Assembly (NCBI RefSeq): GCF_005080685.1
Contig: NZ_CP039371.1
Span: forward strand, 3,410,001 to 3,474,000
Length of the DNA: 64,000 nt
Direction of reading: 5' to 3'
Origin: Pseudomonas putida
GTDB lineage: Bacteria; Pseudomonadota; Gammaproteobacteria; Pseudomonadales; Pseudomonadaceae
Shown piece by piece: positions 55,650 through 64,000 of this stretch; the first letter of the stretch is position 1, and the number at the start of each line of letters is the position of its first letter. A program made the position numbers and the translations under genes. The notes under the pieces were generated by a model. The model did no database searches and was not told the DNA's origin. It worked only from the letters and a program-made list of their open reading frames with translations.

Positions 55650-56489
55650 ATGAGCAAGCCCCCCTACGTCCCGCCCGAGGTCTGGAGCAACGATGCAGCC
55701 TCTGGCGGTCAGTTCGCCAGCATCAATCGCCCGGTGGCCGGCGCGACCCACGACAAGGACCTGCCCGTGGGCAAGCATCCCTTGCAACTGTACTCCCTGG
55801 CCACTCCCAACGGCGTCAAGGTCACCATCGCCCTCGAAGAGCTGCTCGCCCTGGGCCATGCAGATGCCGAGTACGACGCCTGGCTGATCCGCATCGGCGA
55901 AGGCGACCAGTTCGGTGGCGGCTTCGTCCAGGTCAACCCCAACTCGAAGATCCCTGCCCTGCTCGACCGCAGCGTCGAGCCGCCGATCCGGGTGTTCGAG
56001 TCCGGCTCGATCCTGCTATACCTGGCCGAAAAGTTCGGCGCCCTGCTGCCCAAGGCACCGGCCGCGCGTACCGAGACCCTCAACTGGCTGTTCTGGCAGA
56101 TGGGCGCGGCGCCTTACCTCGGGGGTGGCTTCGGCCATTTCTACGTCTATGCGCCGGAGAAAATCGAGTACGCCATCAATCGCTTCACCATGGAAGCCAA
56201 GCGCCAACTGGACGTACTCGACCGGCGCCTGGCTGAAAGCCGCTACCTCGGTGGCGACGAATACAGCATCGCCGATATCGCCGTGTGGCCCTGGTATGGC
56301 CAGCTGGTGCGCGGCAACCTGTATGGTGCTGCGCAGTTCCTCGCCGTGCATGAGTACGCCCATGTACAACGCTGGGCCGAGGAAATCGCCAAGCGCCCGG
56401 CGGTGCAACGCGGCACCCGGGTGAACCGTACCTGGGGCGACGAAGCGAGCCAGGTGCCTGAGCGCCATTCGGCAGCAGACCTGGGCTGA
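55650..56489 (+). CDS. yghU: Glutathione-dependent disulfide-bond oxidoreductase YghU-like
   Basis: Glutathione S-transferase-like enzyme of 279 residues related to E. coli YghU (Nu-class), which binds two glutathiones and reduces disulfides or organic peroxides. It shows LYSLATPNGVKVTIALEE near residue 48, NPNSKIPALLD, the Glu-Ser FESGSILLYLAEKFG of the thioredoxin-like half, and the helical half with NWLFWQMGAAPYLGGGFGHFY. The ATG follows GAAGGAGAACC. Divergent from the EamA gene. Confidence 0.92.
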   Translation: MSKPPYVPPEVWSNDAASGGQFASINRPVAGATHDKDLPVGKHPLQLYSLATPNGVKVTIALEELLALGHADAEYDAWLIRIGEGDQFGGGFVQVNPNSKIPALLDRSVEPPIRVFESGSILLYLAEKFGALLPKAPAARTETLNWLFWQMGAAPYLGGGFGHFYVYAPEKIEYAINRFTMEAKRQLDVLDRRLAESRYLGGDEYSIADIAVWPWYGQLVRGNLYGAAQFLAVHEYAHVQRWAEEIAKRPAVQRGTRVNRTWGDEASQVPERHSAADLG

Positions 56490-56677
56490 ACCATCGCCGG
56501 CCCCTACGAGGATTGCGCTGCACCCGTAGGGCCGGCTTGCCGGCGATAGGGCCGCCCACGCCCCAACAATGCCCCCATGCAAAAATCCATTTCTCCCGCG
56601 CAAACCTGCTTCCCCCAATCCCTTCTTGTACACTCCTCGCATTAGCCCCCACCTGCACAATCTTTTTTGGTGAAAGC

Positions 56678-58380
56678 ATGATCGAGGTAACCGAGGTTTC
56701 CATTGCCGAGCTGCGTGACGCGCTCGAGTCGGGCCGCACGACGGCGGTCGAGCTGGTCAAGGCGTACCTGGCGCGCATCGACGCCTACGACCCGGCCAGC
56801 ACTGCCACCGCACTGAATGCGGTCGTGGTACGCAACCCCGAGGCCATCGCCGAAGCCCAGGCGTCCGACGCACGCCGGGCCAAGGGGCAACTGCTCAGCC
56901 CGCTCGACGGCATCCCCTACACCGCCAAGGACAGCTACCTGGTCAAAGGCCTGACCGCAGCTTCCGGCAGCCCAGCCTTCAAGGACCTGGTCGCGCAGCG
57001 CGACGCCTTCACCATCGAGCGCCTGCGCGCGGCCGGCGCCGTGTGCCTGGGCAAGACCAACATGCCACCGATGGCCAATGGCGGCATGCAGCGCGGCGTC
57101 TACGGCCGTGCCGAGAGCCCGTACAACGCCAACTACCTGACCGCGCCGTTCGCCTCCGGCTCCTCCAACGGTGCCGGTACCGCCACAGCCGCAAGCTTCA
57201 GTGCCTTCGGCCTGGCCGAGGAAACCTGGTCCAGCGGCCGCGGCCCGGCCTCGAACAACGGCCTGTGCGCCTACACGCCTTCGCGCGGAGTCATCTCGGT
57301 GCGCGGCAACTGGCCGCTGACCCCGACCATGGACGTGGTGGTGCCCTACGCCCGCACCATGGCCGACCTGCTCGAGGTCCTCGACGTGGTGGTCGCCGAC
57401 GATGCCGACAAGCGCGGCGACCTGTGGCGCCTGCAGCCATGGGTACCGATCCCGGCAGCGTCGTCGGTACGCCCGACCTCCTACCTGGACCTGGCGGTGG
57501 ATGCCAGCAGCCTGAAGGGCAAGCGTTTCGGCGTACCGCGCATGTACATCAATGCCGACCCCGAAGCCGGCACGTCGGAAAAACCAGGCATCGGCGGCCC
57601 GACTGGCCAGCGCATCAATACCCGCGCCAGCGTCATTGACCTGTGGCAGGCGGCTCGCCAGGCCCTGGAAGCGGCCGGTGCCGAGGTGATCGAAGTGGAC
57701 TTCCCGCTGGTATCCAACTGCGAGGGTGACCGCCCAGGTGCCCCGACCGTGTACAACCGCGGCATCGTCAGCAAAGCGTTTCTCCATGACGAACTGTGGG
57801 AGTTGTCGGGCTGGGGCTTCGACGATTTCCTGCGCGCCAACGACGACCCCAAGCTCAACCGCCTGGCCGACGTCGATGGACCCCAGATCTTCCCCACGAT
57901 CCAGGCACTCTGCCCAACCGTGAGGACGACCTGGCTGCCGGCATGGACGAGTACGTCAACATGGCCAAGCGCGGCCTCAAGACCTGGGACCAGATCGAGA
58001 CCCTACCCGACGGCCTGCGCGGCCTGGAAGCAACCCGCAAGCTGGACCTGGAAGACTGGATGGACGACCTTGGCCTGGACGCGGTGCTGTTCCCGACCGT
58101 GGCCGACGTGGGCCCTGCCGATGCCGACGTCAACCCGGCCTCGGCCGACATCGCCTGGAGCAACGGCGTCTGGGTGGCCAACGGCAACCTCGCCATCCGC
58201 CACCTGGGCGTGCCGACCGTGACCGTGCCGATGGGCGTGATGGCGGATATCGGCATGCCGGTGGGGCTTACCTTCGCTGGACGCGCGTACAGTGACAACG
58301 CCCTGCTGAGCTTCGCCTCGGCATTCGAATCGACCGGGTCGCGCCGGGTGATTCCTCCGCGCACGCCAGCCCTGGGCTGA
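56678..58380 (+). pseudogene. Amidase (AS family), frameshifted
   Basis: Amidase-signature hydrolase of about 567 residues when repaired. Catalytic Lys lies in PLDGIPYTAKDSYLV; the Ser-cisSer-Ser region is APFASGSSNGAGTATAAS and EETWSSGRGPASNNG. The first frame runs to FPTIQAL near 57908. The second resumes LPNREDDLAAGMDEYVNMAKRGL and ends at 58380. One C added at ~57910 (CTCT to CTCCT) joins them. It is the first of three co-oriented genes with a DauR-like regulator and a dehydratase. Sequencing deletion is likely. Confidence 0.85.
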
Positions 58381-58407
58381 TCACGGCACGGGCCGCTCTG
58401 CGGCCCA

Positions 58408-58461
58408 ATCGCCAAATTCAACTTAATGTGTAAAAATACACAAACAGTTGAATTTGGCGAT
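58408..58461. promoter_or_regulatory. Nested palindromes upstream of the YheO/DauR-like gene
   Basis: A 15-bp perfect inverted repeat (ATCGCCAAATTCAAC / GTTGAATTTGGCGAT) encloses a second one, TGTGTA-AAAA-TACACA (58427-58442). The region is AT-rich and ends 5 bp before the ATG at 58467, covering the likely ribosome binding site. It could be an operator for autoregulation or an RNA hairpin that limits translation. A GGGCCGC-TC-TGCGGCCC stem just upstream (58390-58406) may end the amidase message. Confidence 0.6.
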
Positions 58462-58466
58462 GAGTC

Positions 58467-59150
58467 ATGCCCCTCTCCACGACCGACGAGCGTCAGCTCA
58501 CCCTCACGGTCCTCAAAGCCGCAATCCAGGCCTTGGGTAGCGTCGTGCCCGGCAACCTGGAAATTCTCCTGCACGACCTCGATCACCCCGAACACTCCGT
58601 GGTGGCGATCGTCAACGGCCATCTTTCCGGCCGCGTGGTCGGCAGCCCGATCCTCGCCGCGCCAGAACAGGACCAAGGCTTCAAGGCGCTGATGCAGGCC
58701 GGCGCCGAACAGCATGGCTGCGAGCCCGTGGTACTGCCTGACTACCCCACCCACCTCAAGGGTCGCAGCCTGCGCAGCGCCACGGCGATCTTCCGTGACA
58801 GCACTGGCCACCCCTTCGCCAGCTTGTGCGTCAATACCGACATCACCGGCCTCGACGCTGCCATGCGCTTTCTTCAGCAGCTCCAGCCCCTGGGCGCCGT
58901 CCCTGCCCAGAGCAACCCGGGCGAGCCTGCCGACATGTCCGTGCTGATGGGCGAGATCATCCAGGGCTCGCTGCAGCGCTCCGGCCAGGGCCGAATGAAC
59001 AAACAGGCCAAGGTCGAGGCCGTGCGCGTGATGCAGGAGCGCGGGCTGTTCATCGTCAAGGGCGGCGTGGAAAAGGCCGCCGAGGCCCTGGGCGTGACCC
59101 GCTACACCGTTTACAACTACCTCGAGCAACTGCGCGGAGCCAAGCCATGA
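58467..59150 (+). CDS. YheO/DauR-family PAS-HTH transcriptional regulator
   Basis: Regulator of 227 residues: an N-terminal YheO-type PAS-like domain (~15-125, VVPGNLEILLHDLDHPEHSVVAIVNGHLSGR, FRDSTGHPFASLCVNTDITG) and a C-terminal HTH_22 domain (~180-222, VRVMQERGLFIVKGGVEKAAEALGVTRYTVYNYL). P. aeruginosa DauR, regulator of D-amino acid use, has this architecture. Its TGA overlaps the dehydratase ATG (ATGA), so it probably controls and co-translates with that gene. Confidence 0.88.
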   Translation: MPLSTTDERQLTLTVLKAAIQALGSVVPGNLEILLHDLDHPEHSVVAIVNGHLSGRVVGSPILAAPEQDQGFKALMQAGAEQHGCEPVVLPDYPTHLKGRSLRSATAIFRDSTGHPFASLCVNTDITGLDAAMRFLQQLQPLGAVPAQSNPGEPADMSVLMGEIIQGSLQRSGQGRMNKQAKVEAVRVMQERGLFIVKGGVEKAAEALGVTRYTVYNYLEQLRGAKP

Positions 59151-60064
59151 CGCTACATATCAATACCCCCCTGATCGAATCGCGCCCGCTCTCGCTGGCC
59201 TCTGGCCGCGCGTCGTGGCTCAAGCTCGACGCCCTGCAACCTTGTGGCTCGTTCAAGCTGCGTGGGGTCGGCCATGCCTGCGAAGTTCACCACGCCCGAG
59301 GCGCACGCCATTTCGTCTCGTCGTCCGGGGGCAATGCCGGGCTCGCGGTCGCGTACGCTGGGCGCAAGCTGGGCGTACCGGTGACCGTCGTGGTGCCCGA
59401 GACCACGACCGAGAGGGCGAAGGAACTACTGGGCCTGGAAGACGCCAAGGTGGTGGTTCACGGCAGCTCCTGGCAAGAGGCTAACGCCTTCGCGCAGACC
59501 CTGCTCGGCCCGGACGACGCCTTCATTCATCCGTTCGACGACCCGCTGCTGTGGGCCGGGCATGCCAGCCTGGTCGATGAAGTGGCGGCAAGCGGGTTCA
59601 AGCCGGACGCAGTGGTGCTGTCCGTGGGCGGCGGCGGTCTGCTCAGCGGCGTGGTCGAGGGGCTGGCACGCAATGGCTGGCACGATGTACCGGTCCTGGC
59701 GGTAGAGACCGAGGGCGCGGCATCCCTGCATGCGGCGATGCAAGCGGGGCGTACGGTGGAACTGGAACGAATCGACTCGGTCGCCACCTCGCTGGGGGCC
59801 AAGCGCGTTGCCGAGCAAGCGTTGGCGTGCGCGCGCCAGCATCCGGTGCACAGCCACCTGGTCAGCGACCGAGCAGCGCTGGAGGCGTGCGAGCGGTTCT
59901 TGCTCGATCATCGTGTGCTGGTGGAACCCGCCTGTGGGGCGGCGTTGGCCCTGGCGTACACACCCGGCGCGCTGGGCAGTTACCAGAATGTGCTGGTGGT
60001 GGTCTGTGGAGGGGCTACGGCGACCTTGGAGCAGATTCGGGAGTGGTTGGAGGGGTGCGCTTGA
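59147..60064 (+). CDS. PLP-dependent serine/threonine dehydratase-like protein
   Basis: Fold-type II PLP enzyme of 305 residues, probably deaminating a hydroxy amino acid to an oxo acid. The Schiff-base lysine lies in PCGSFKLRGVG; substrate loop SSSGGNAGLAVAYAG and the phosphate-binding glycine loop LSVGGGGLLSGVVEG are clear. It resembles the short L-serine dehydratase (SDH) form without a regulatory ACT domain. The ATG at 59147 overlaps the regulator stop; the longer frame from 58826 is a shadow. The actual substrate may be a D- or unusual amino acid, given the regulator. Confidence 0.88.
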   Translation: MTLHINTPLIESRPLSLASGRASWLKLDALQPCGSFKLRGVGHACEVHHARGARHFVSSSGGNAGLAVAYAGRKLGVPVTVVVPETTTERAKELLGLEDAKVVVHGSSWQEANAFAQTLLGPDDAFIHPFDDPLLWAGHASLVDEVAASGFKPDAVVLSVGGGGLLSGVVEGLARNGWHDVPVLAVETEGAASLHAAMQAGRTVELERIDSVATSLGAKRVAEQALACARQHPVHSHLVSDRAALEACERFLLDHRVLVEPACGAALALAYTPGALGSYQNVLVVVCGGATATLEQIREWLEGCA

Positions 60065-60068
60065 GATA

Positions 60069-60382
60069 TGTGGTGTCGCATAGATCGAGCGCCGCCCGCG
60101 CGGCGCTTCGCGAAGTGTGCCCTGTAGAGTTGTGGTGTCGCATAGATCGAGCGCCGCCCGCGCGGCGCTTCGCGGGGCAAGCCCGCTCCCACAGTCTGTC
60201 TGTCAGGCCATGGTTGTCCACCTATGGCGGCACCACGCAATAGCGTAGTGCGACCAGGCGGCAACACAAATATTGCGCCGGGCCCAACCAGGCTGACAAC
60301 CATGACCTACCAGACATAATTGGCCCGAAACAGATGTGGGAGCGGGCTTGCCCCGCGAAGCGCCGCGCGGGCGGCGCTCGAT
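60069..60382. repeat. Fold-back repeat element, copy 3, with a duplicated left arm
   Basis: The core palindrome 60146-60382 matches the family at 10543-10825 and 19128-19347: arms ATCGAGCGCCGCCCGCGCGG..., REP cores, and central TGTCTGTCAGGCCATGGTTGTC. A 44-bp direct duplication of the left arm (60069-60112 and 60131-60174) precedes it. It has a longer centre than copy 1 (about 30 bp inserted around 60235-60265). It fills the gap after the dehydratase gene and has no coding potential. Confidence 0.85.
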
Positions 60383-60417
60383 CTGCGCGCCACCGCAAAT
60401 CCTAAGCCCAAGCCCAA

Positions 60418-60627
60418 TCAATCCTTATCCAGCGCCTCTTCCTTGTGCATCGCCAGATGCCCGGTCTTGTCGCTCTTCACTTCATACTGCGGTGCATCGC
60501 TGGAACAATGCCGATGCCTGCCGAGAAATTCCACATCCTGTGTATGCACCTTGACCACCGTGCCATGGATGACCCCAGCCTCGGAATTCCAACGCACGTG
60601 ATCGCCTGTCTTGTAGCGGTTACTCAT
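60418..60627 (-). CDS. Small TUDOR-like domain protein (DUF2945/HVA1)
   Basis: 69-residue protein matching the hypervirulence-associated TUDOR-like (DUF2945) family: KTGDHVRWNSEAGVIHGTVVKVHTQD, then YEVKSDKTGHLAMHKEEALDK. The fold is a small SH3-like barrel; the molecular role is unknown. The ATG at 60627 follows AAGGAGATATCCG, a strong site. Monocistronic, diverging from nspC. Confidence 0.88.
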   Translation of the reverse strand: MSNRYKTGDHVRWNSEAGVIHGTVVKVHTQDVEFLGRHRHCSSDAPQYEVKSDKTGHLAMHKEEALDKD

Positions 60628-60822
60628 CGGATATCTCCTTGTTTTCCCTGCAGTCGCTCAGGATGGTCACAGAGTTCTGTTCTACTGAACCTGCCATGCA
60701 CGGAAAAATTCCGGCGAATCGCCAGCATCGCTGACGAAATACGTGTTCCGCCCTTTCGATATGCGACAAGGGAAGGCACAATGCGTGTCCTTTTTTTGGC
60801 CGGCCTGGCCGGGGGCCTTTAA

Positions 60823-61920
60823 ATGATCAAGACGCCGTACTACCTCATCGACAAAACCAAGCTGCTGGGCAACATGGAGAAGATCGCCTACGTGCGCGAA
60901 CACTCCGGCGCCAAGGCCCTGCTCGCCCTCAAGTGCTTCGCTACCTGGTCGGTATTCGATCTGATGCAGCAGTACATGGATGGCACCACCTCCTCGTCCC
61001 TCTACGAGCTCAAGCTCGGCCGCCAGAAGTTCGCCGGCGAAACCCACGCCTACAGCGTGGCCTGGGCCGACGACGAGGTCGAGGAGATGCTCGAGAACTG
61101 CGACAAGATCATCTTCAACTCGATCGGCCAGTTGCAGCGCTTCGCCGAGCAGTCCGAAGGCAAGACCCGGGGCCTGCGCGTCAACCCGCAAGTGAGCAGT
61201 TCCGACTACCTGCTGGCCGATCCGGCGCGCCCGTTCAGCCGCCTCGGCGAGTGGGACCCAGAGAAGATCGAGCAGGTGATCGAGCAGATCTCCGGCTTCA
61301 TGTTCCACAACAACTGCGAGAACGGCGACTTTGCCCTGTTCGACAAGATGCTGTCGCACATCGAAGAGCGCTTCGGCCATCTGCTGCACAAGGTCGAGTG
61401 GGTCAGCCTCGGTGGCGGTATCCACTTCACCGGCGAAGGCTATGCACTGGATGCGTTCTGCGCGCGCCTGAAGGCGTTCTCCGAGCAGTACGGCGTGCAG
61501 GTTTACCTGGAGCCGGGCGAAGCCGCCATCACCAACAGCGCCTCGCTGGAAGTGACCGTGCTCGATACCCTGTACAACGGCAAGCACCTGGCCGTGGTCG
61601 ACAGCTCGATCGAAGCGCACATGCTCGACCTGCTGATCTATCGCCTCAATGCCAAGATGGCCCCCAACGCCGGCGAGCACACCTATATGGTCTGCGGCAA
61701 GTCGTGCCTGGCCGGTGACATCTTCGGCGAGTACCAATTCGATCGTCCGTTGGCCATCGGCGATCGCCTGTCGTTCGTCGACGCGGCGGGCTACACCATG
61801 GTCAAGAAAAACTGGTTCAACGGTCTGAAGATGCCGGCCATCGTCGTCAAGCAACTCGACGGCAGCGTCGAGGTCAAGCGCGAGTTCGGTTTCGAAGACT
61901 ACGTTTCCAGCCTGTCGTAA
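60823..61920 (+). CDS. nspC: Carboxynorspermidine decarboxylase
   Basis: Fold-type III PLP decarboxylase of 365 residues that converts carboxy(nor)spermidine to (nor)spermidine. The PLP lysine is in LLALKCFATWSVF. HNNCENGDFALFDKML, the substrate loop SLGGGIHFTGEGY and EPGEAAITNSASLEV are family hallmarks, and the second active-site cysteine lies in CGKSCLAGDIFGEYQF. The ATG follows GGGGGCC. With the next gene it forms the aspartate-semialdehyde route to triamines, an alternative to the SAM-dependent spermidine pathway. Confidence 0.93.
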   Translation: MIKTPYYLIDKTKLLGNMEKIAYVREHSGAKALLALKCFATWSVFDLMQQYMDGTTSSSLYELKLGRQKFAGETHAYSVAWADDEVEEMLENCDKIIFNSIGQLQRFAEQSEGKTRGLRVNPQVSSSDYLLADPARPFSRLGEWDPEKIEQVIEQISGFMFHNNCENGDFALFDKMLSHIEERFGHLLHKVEWVSLGGGIHFTGEGYALDAFCARLKAFSEQYGVQVYLEPGEAAITNSASLEVTVLDTLYNGKHLAVVDSSIEAHMLDLLIYRLNAKMAPNAGEHTYMVCGKSCLAGDIFGEYQFDRPLAIGDRLSFVDAAGYTMVKKNWFNGLKMPAIVVKQLDGSVEVKREFGFEDYVSSLS

Positions 61921-61951
61921 GACCGGCTTTCAGTGAGGAGCAAGGGATAAA

Positions 61952-63196
61952 TTGAAGAAGAACGTTCTTATCATTGGTGCAGGAGGTGTCGCCAAGGTGG
62001 TGGCCCACAAGTGCGCGCAGCATAACGACGAACTGGGTCGTATCGCTATCGCGTCACGGAACATCTCCAAATGCCAGGCCATCATCGACAGCGTCAAGGC
62101 CAAGGGTAGCCTCAAGGTGCCCGCCGACATCCGGGCCTTCTCGCTCAATGCCCTCGATGTCGAGGCAACCAAGGCGCTGATCCGCGAGACCGGATCGCAA
62201 ATCGTCATCAACGTCGGTTCCGCCTTCCTCAACATGTCGGTGCTGCGTGCCTGCATCGATACCGGTGTCGCCTACCTGGACACCGCCATCCACGAAGAGC
62301 CGGGCAAGATCTGCGAGACCCCGCCGTGGTACGGCAACTACGAGTGGAAACACCTCGAAGAGTGCCAACAAAAGAACATCACCGCCATTCTCGGCGTCGG
62401 TTTCGACCCGGGTGTGGTGAACAGCTACGCCAAGCTCGCGCAGCAGCAGTATTTCGACCGCATCGACTCGATCGACATCCTCGACGTCAATGCCGGGTCC
62501 CATGGCAAGTACTTCGCCACCAACTTCGACCCGGAAATCAACTTCCGCGAGTTCACAGGTCAAGTCTGGAGCTGGCAGAACAGCCAGTGGACCAGCAACA
62601 CCATGTTCGAAGTCAAGCGTACCGACGACCTGCCAGTGGTGGGCTCGCAGAACCTGTACCTGACCGGCCACGACGAAGTCCATTCGATTTCGAAGAACCT
62701 CGACGTGCCGAACGTGCGTTTCTGGATGAGCTTCGGCGAGCACTACATCAACGTGTTCACCGTGCTGAAAAATCTCGGCCTGCTCTCCGAGCAACCGGTG
62801 AAAACTGCCGAAGGCCTGGAAGTGGTACCGCTGAAAGTGGTCAAGGCCGTGCTGCCGGACCCCGCCTCACTGGCTCCTGGCTACACCGGCAAGACCTGCA
62901 TCGGCGACCTGGTCAAGGGCACCAAGGACGGCCAGCCGCGCGAAGTGTTCATCTACAACGTGGCTGACCACGAAGAAGCCTACGCCGAGACCGATAGCCA
63001 GGGTATTTCCTACACCGCTGGCGTTCCGCCGGTTGCCGCGGCCTTGCTGGTCGCCCGTGGCGAATGGGATGCCCAGCGCATGGTCAACGTCGAGGAACTG
63101 CCAGCCGAGCCGTTCCTCAAGGCGCTGGACGTGATGGGCCTGCCCACCCGCGTGAAAGATGAGAAAGGCGATCGTCCCTGGGACGCTGAAGCCTAA
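61952..63196 (+). CDS. Carboxynorspermidine dehydrogenase (Lys1/saccharopine dehydrogenase family)
   Basis: NAD(P)H-dependent dehydrogenase of 414 residues that condenses aspartate semialdehyde with a diamine to give carboxynorspermidine or carboxyspermidine, the substrate of NspC. The Rossmann motif VLIIGAGGVAKVVAHKCA is at the N terminus. LGVGFDPGVVNSYAKLA and VNAGSHGKYFATNFDPEINF match the Lys1-like group. The start is a TTG at 61952 after AAGGGATAAA; no ATG fits. It is often annotated only as saccharopine dehydrogenase; the neighbouring nspC supports the polyamine role. Confidence 0.9.
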   Translation: MKKNVLIIGAGGVAKVVAHKCAQHNDELGRIAIASRNISKCQAIIDSVKAKGSLKVPADIRAFSLNALDVEATKALIRETGSQIVINVGSAFLNMSVLRACIDTGVAYLDTAIHEEPGKICETPPWYGNYEWKHLEECQQKNITAILGVGFDPGVVNSYAKLAQQQYFDRIDSIDILDVNAGSHGKYFATNFDPEINFREFTGQVWSWQNSQWTSNTMFEVKRTDDLPVVGSQNLYLTGHDEVHSISKNLDVPNVRFWMSFGEHYINVFTVLKNLGLLSEQPVKTAEGLEVVPLKVVKAVLPDPASLAPGYTGKTCIGDLVKGTKDGQPREVFIYNVADHEEAYAETDSQGISYTAGVPPVAAALLVARGEWDAQRMVNVEELPAEPFLKALDVMGLPTRVKDEKGDRPWDAEA

Positions 63197-63206
63197 GCAA
63201 GACTGA

Positions 63207-63235
63207 AAGGGGCGCCAACCAGGCGCCCCTTTTTC
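63207..63235 (+). terminator. Rho-independent terminator after the polyamine genes
   Basis: Stem AGGGGCGCC / GGCGCCCCT with a five-base loop (AACCA) and the T-run TTTTTC, 11 bp after the dehydrogenase stop. Confidence 0.93.
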
Positions 63236-63264
63236 GTATGCCCCGGCGCCCCTGTGGGCGCCGG

Positions 63265-64000
63265 CTACTTCCTGGCCTCCAGAATCAGATTGAACGGTGT
63301 CTGCGTAGCCCGCCGGAACCTGGTGAACCCAGCCTCCTCGAACACCGCCCGCAAGCGCGCCTCCCCCGCTTGCGCCCCCAGCCCCAGGCCCACCTCCTGC
63401 GACAGCGAATTCGGCGTGCAGATGAACGTCGACGCGGCATAGAACAGGCGTCCGACCGGGGTCAGGTTGCCATCCAGGGCGTCCTCGGCGTAGGGCTCCA
63501 CCAGCATCACCGTGCCATCGGATTTCAGCGCCCGGTAGGCATGGCGCGCCGCCCCCACCGGATCACCCATGTCATGCAGGCAATCGAAGAAGCACACCAG
63601 GTCGTGATCATGCCCGGGATAGTCCTTGGCCGAGGCCTGGGCAAACGCCACCTGCCCCTGCAACCCGGCTTCACGCGCACGCTCCGTGGCCGTGGCGATG
63701 GAGGGTGCATGGTAGTCGTAGCCGATGAAGGTCGAAGCCGGAAACGCCTGGGCCATCACCAGCGTGGAAGCGCCGTGTCCGCAGCCCACGTCCGCCACCT
63801 TGGCGCCCGCCTGCAGCTTGGCCACCACGCCATCGAGTGCCGGTAGCCACTCGGACACCAGGAACGTTCGATAACCGGGTCGGAAGAAGCGTTCGGTGCC
63901 ACTGAACATGCACGGGTGATGATCGCCCCAGGCCAGGCCGCCATCGCCGCGCATGGCCGCCACCAGTTTGTCCTTGTCGTGGAACAGCGCCGCCACCACT
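63265..64000 (-). CDS. Class I SAM-dependent methyltransferase (5' end cut by window)
   Basis: The visible 245 C-terminal residues contain a Rossmann methyltransferase: motif I KVADVGCGHGASTLVMAQ, motif II FIGYDYHAPSI, motif IV DLVCFFDCLHDMGDPVGAARH and the post-motif LKSDGTVMLVEPY. Related proteins carry an N-terminal winged-helix domain and total about 350 residues, so roughly 100 residues are missing. The GTG at 63999 is only the first codon in the window, not the true start. Substrate unknown. It converges on the polyamine genes, separated by a terminator. Confidence 0.85.
   Translation of the reverse strand, partial: VVAALFHDKDKLVAAMRGDGGLAWGDHHPCMFSGTERFFRPGYRTFLVSEWLPALDGVVAKLQAGAKVADVGCGHGASTLVMAQAFPASTFIGYDYHAPSIATATERAREAGLQGQVAFAQASAKDYPGHDHDLVCFFDCLHDMGDPVGAARHAYRALKSDGTVMLVEPYAEDALDGNLTPVGRLFYAASTFICTPNSLSQEVGLGLGAQAGEARLRAVFEEAGFTRFRRATQTPFNLILEARK

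Overview
The window is a high-GC chromosomal segment from a Pseudomonas of the putida group. Supporting evidence: the lexA2-imuA-imuB-dnaE2 mutagenesis cassette controlled by a second LexA; P. putida-type REP palindromes (arms reading GTGGGAGCGGGCTTGCCCGCG); pvdQ next to lpxH-ppiB-glnS-cysS; a full urease cluster; and a rut pyrimidine-degradation operon of pseudomonad layout. No rRNA, tRNA, CRISPR array or prophage was found. Most of it reads as ordinary core chromosome broken up by small non-coding repeat elements.

Layout. 1-4.0 kb: short-chain acyl-CoA/acetoacetate module (atoE-atoA-atoD on the minus strand) with a divergent LysR regulator and an aldo/keto reductase. 4.0-9.8 kb: SOS mutagenesis operon lexA2-imuA-imuB-dnaE2 (minus) with a palindromic LexA2-type operator at the lexA2 start codon. 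9.9-13.3 kb: HAD phosphatase, DUF899 protein and a membrane diguanylate cyclase. 13.3-18.9 kb: urease cluster ureDABCE-hupE-ureFG (minus). 19.6-22.8 kb: ilvE and a two-component system. 22.9-29.8 kb: cysS, glnS, ppiB, lpxH, pvdQ. 30-31.4 kb: a Fur-like winged-helix protein, a small membrane protein and an orphan Mor-family regulator. 31.4-37.6 kb: rutR, rutABCDF and rutG, with RutR-type operators and a sigma-54 promoter. 37.9-44.1 kb: tamB, tamA and a GNAT gene in one operon. 44.2-49.3 kb: exonuclease III, then an ECF sigma/anti-sigma pair divergent from a catalase-like/cytochrome b561 pair, then an MFS transporter. 49.4-55.4 kb: XRE-cupin regulator, DUF4157 protein, BASS-type transporter, class C beta-lactamase, several small conserved genes and an EamA permease. 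55.6-60.1 kb: YghU-like GST, then amidase, YheO/DauR-like regulator and a PLP dehydratase. 60.4-64 kb: TUDOR-like protein, norspermidine-branch genes nspC and a Lys1-like dehydrogenase, and a truncated methyltransferase.

Five genes (imuB, tamA, cytochrome b561, MFS transporter, amidase) carry a single-base frameshift. Each one is repaired by restoring one G or C, usually in a G/C run. This pattern suggests sequencing or assembly error more than real gene decay.

The most interesting non-coding features are: (i) a structured leader before a small unknown gene at 53158, with mutually exclusive pairings and a segment complementary to the Shine-Dalgarno sequence; (ii) two MITE-like elements with 18-bp terminal inverted repeats, each sitting inside the loop of a hairpin, one with a 10-bp target duplication; (iii) a three-copy family of 220-283 bp fold-back elements; (iv) a divergent ECF promoter pair with identical architecture on both strands; and (v) nested palindromes in front of the DauR-like regulator.
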